Source of the DNA: an uncultured Pelagibacteraceae bacterium
GTDB lineage: Bacteria > Pseudomonadota > Alphaproteobacteria > Pelagibacterales > Pelagibacteraceae
DNA: 47,128 bases
Direction of reading: 5' to 3'
Assembly (NCBI GenBank): GCA_902541825.1
Contig: CACBRY010000006.1
Location: forward strand, 1-47,128
Shown here: piece after piece, positions 46,789 to 47,128 of the stretch
Position numbering within the stretch: position 1 is the first letter of the stretch
Layout: each line of letters starts with the position of its first letter
Made by a program: the position numbers and the translations under genes
Notes under the pieces: generated by a model
The model's input: only the letters and a program-made list of their open reading frames with translations
Databases searched by the model: none
Told to the model about the DNA's origin: nothing

Positions 46789-47128
46789 ACTCCTTCAAAA
46801 TTAATTTTGAATATTTTTTTGAATTTATTATGGGATCAAATCTTTTTAAATATTTTTTTGCATTATAGGATTTAAATTTTAAAATTTTTTTGTTTTGAGA
46901 AAAATTGTGTAATTTTTTAGCTAAAATCTTAAAATTACCAACTGGAAATAATTCTCCTAATTTGCCACCCATTAATATCTCATAAGGTCCTGTTGGACAA
47001 TTACTTGATATTGTTGGTACACCATATTTTTGAGACTCGATAAGAACATTGGGAAGTCCTTCAAACTTTGAAGATAATACAAAAATATCGCTTTGTGAAA
47101 TATATTGTTCTGCATGATTTTTAAAACC
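46775..47128 (-). CDS. Family 4 glycosyltransferase, C-terminal part (start beyond window)
   Basis: The minus-strand frame is open to the window edge, giving the last 117 residues of a GT-B fold enzyme. The donor-sugar motif is intact: SDIFVLSSKFEGLPNVLIES then QKYGVPTISSNCPTGPYEIL, with the E-G-L-P-N-V-x-x-E consensus of GT4 retaining transferases. An internal ATG at 46972 is not the start since the motif lies upstream. Overlaps the WcaA-like gene by 14 bp. Confidence 0.85.
   Translation of the reverse strand, partial: GFKNHAEQYISQSDIFVLSSKFEGLPNVLIESQKYGVPTISSNCPTGPYEILMGGKLGELFPVGNFKILAKKLHNFSQNKKILKFKSYNAKKYLKRFDPIINSKKYSKLILKEYEKL

Overview
The window looks like a chromosome segment of a streamlined marine alphaproteobacterium of the SAR11 / Pelagibacterales type. 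The reasons are very low G+C by eye, one- to few-base spacing or overlap between most genes, a classic alphaproteobacterial gene order (tilS-cpoB-pal-tolB-tolA-tolR-tolQ-ruvC-yebC; rluD-rpoH; three-subunit pntAA-pntAB-pntB preceded by a tiny aa3-type CoxIV gene), and a 5S rRNA gene with no 16S or 23S beside it, next to a block of surface-polysaccharide genes. That last arrangement is what I recall for the SAR11 hypervariable region 2. The assignment rests on gene content and order, not on a database search.

Layout. 1-2293 (+): end of a Sua5-type threonylcarbamoyl-AMP synthase gene and a two-gene ABC-2 exporter. 2295-2371 (-): tRNA-Arg(UCG). 2395-4309 (+): rluD and rpoH. 4306-20035 (-): a run of 17 genes on one strand, transcribed right to left: coiled-coil/zauP-like, zapA, 5-formyl-THF cyclo-ligase, ymdB-like, yebC, a ruvC-like nuclease, tolQ, tolR, tolA, tolB, pal, (terminator), cpoB, tilS, ftsH, folP, glmM, thiD, purA. 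20089-28290 (+): tkt, gap, pgk, fba, thiE, efp, suhB, rpmE, trcR-like, a 64-codon rpsU with no canonical start codon, and the initiator tRNA. 28334-32483: a small island of a glycosyltransferase, two methyltransferases and a large polytopic protein with mixed strands. 32480-36360 (-): transaldolase-like, pntB, pntAB, pntAA, a 36-residue CoxIV, rpmJ and the 5S rRNA. 36404-47128: a hypervariable-type surface polysaccharide island (epimerase, gmd, WecA/MraY-like initiating transferase, O-antigen ligase-like protein, five glycosyltransferases, two polytopic proteins of unknown function).

How the genes work together. The minus-strand run holds envelope constriction and division (ZapA, coiled-coil partner, Tol-Pal), membrane quality control (FtsH), cofactor and precursor supply (FolP, 5-FCL, GlmM, ThiD, PurA) and tRNA/translation maintenance (TilS, YebC). 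The plus-strand central run is the carbon core (transketolase and the triose-to-hexose steps), followed by translation genes. PntAB balances NADH and NADPH. The two islands make and decorate the surface glycan, probably the part exposed to phage and grazers.

Most unusual: (1) rpsU has the strongest Shine-Dalgarno sequence I noticed but can only start at AUU or another non-canonical codon; a small hairpin could mask the Shine-Dalgarno; and its stop lies 6 nt before the initiator tRNA, so an initiation-linked ribosomal protein and tRNA-fMet probably share a transcript. (2) The orphan 5S rRNA has a promoter-like sequence abutting its 5' end and ends about 12 nt before the start codon of rpmJ. 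(3) ruvA, ruvB and ybgC are missing from their usual place, and the gene in the ruvC position encodes a phage-type RuvC-fold protein.
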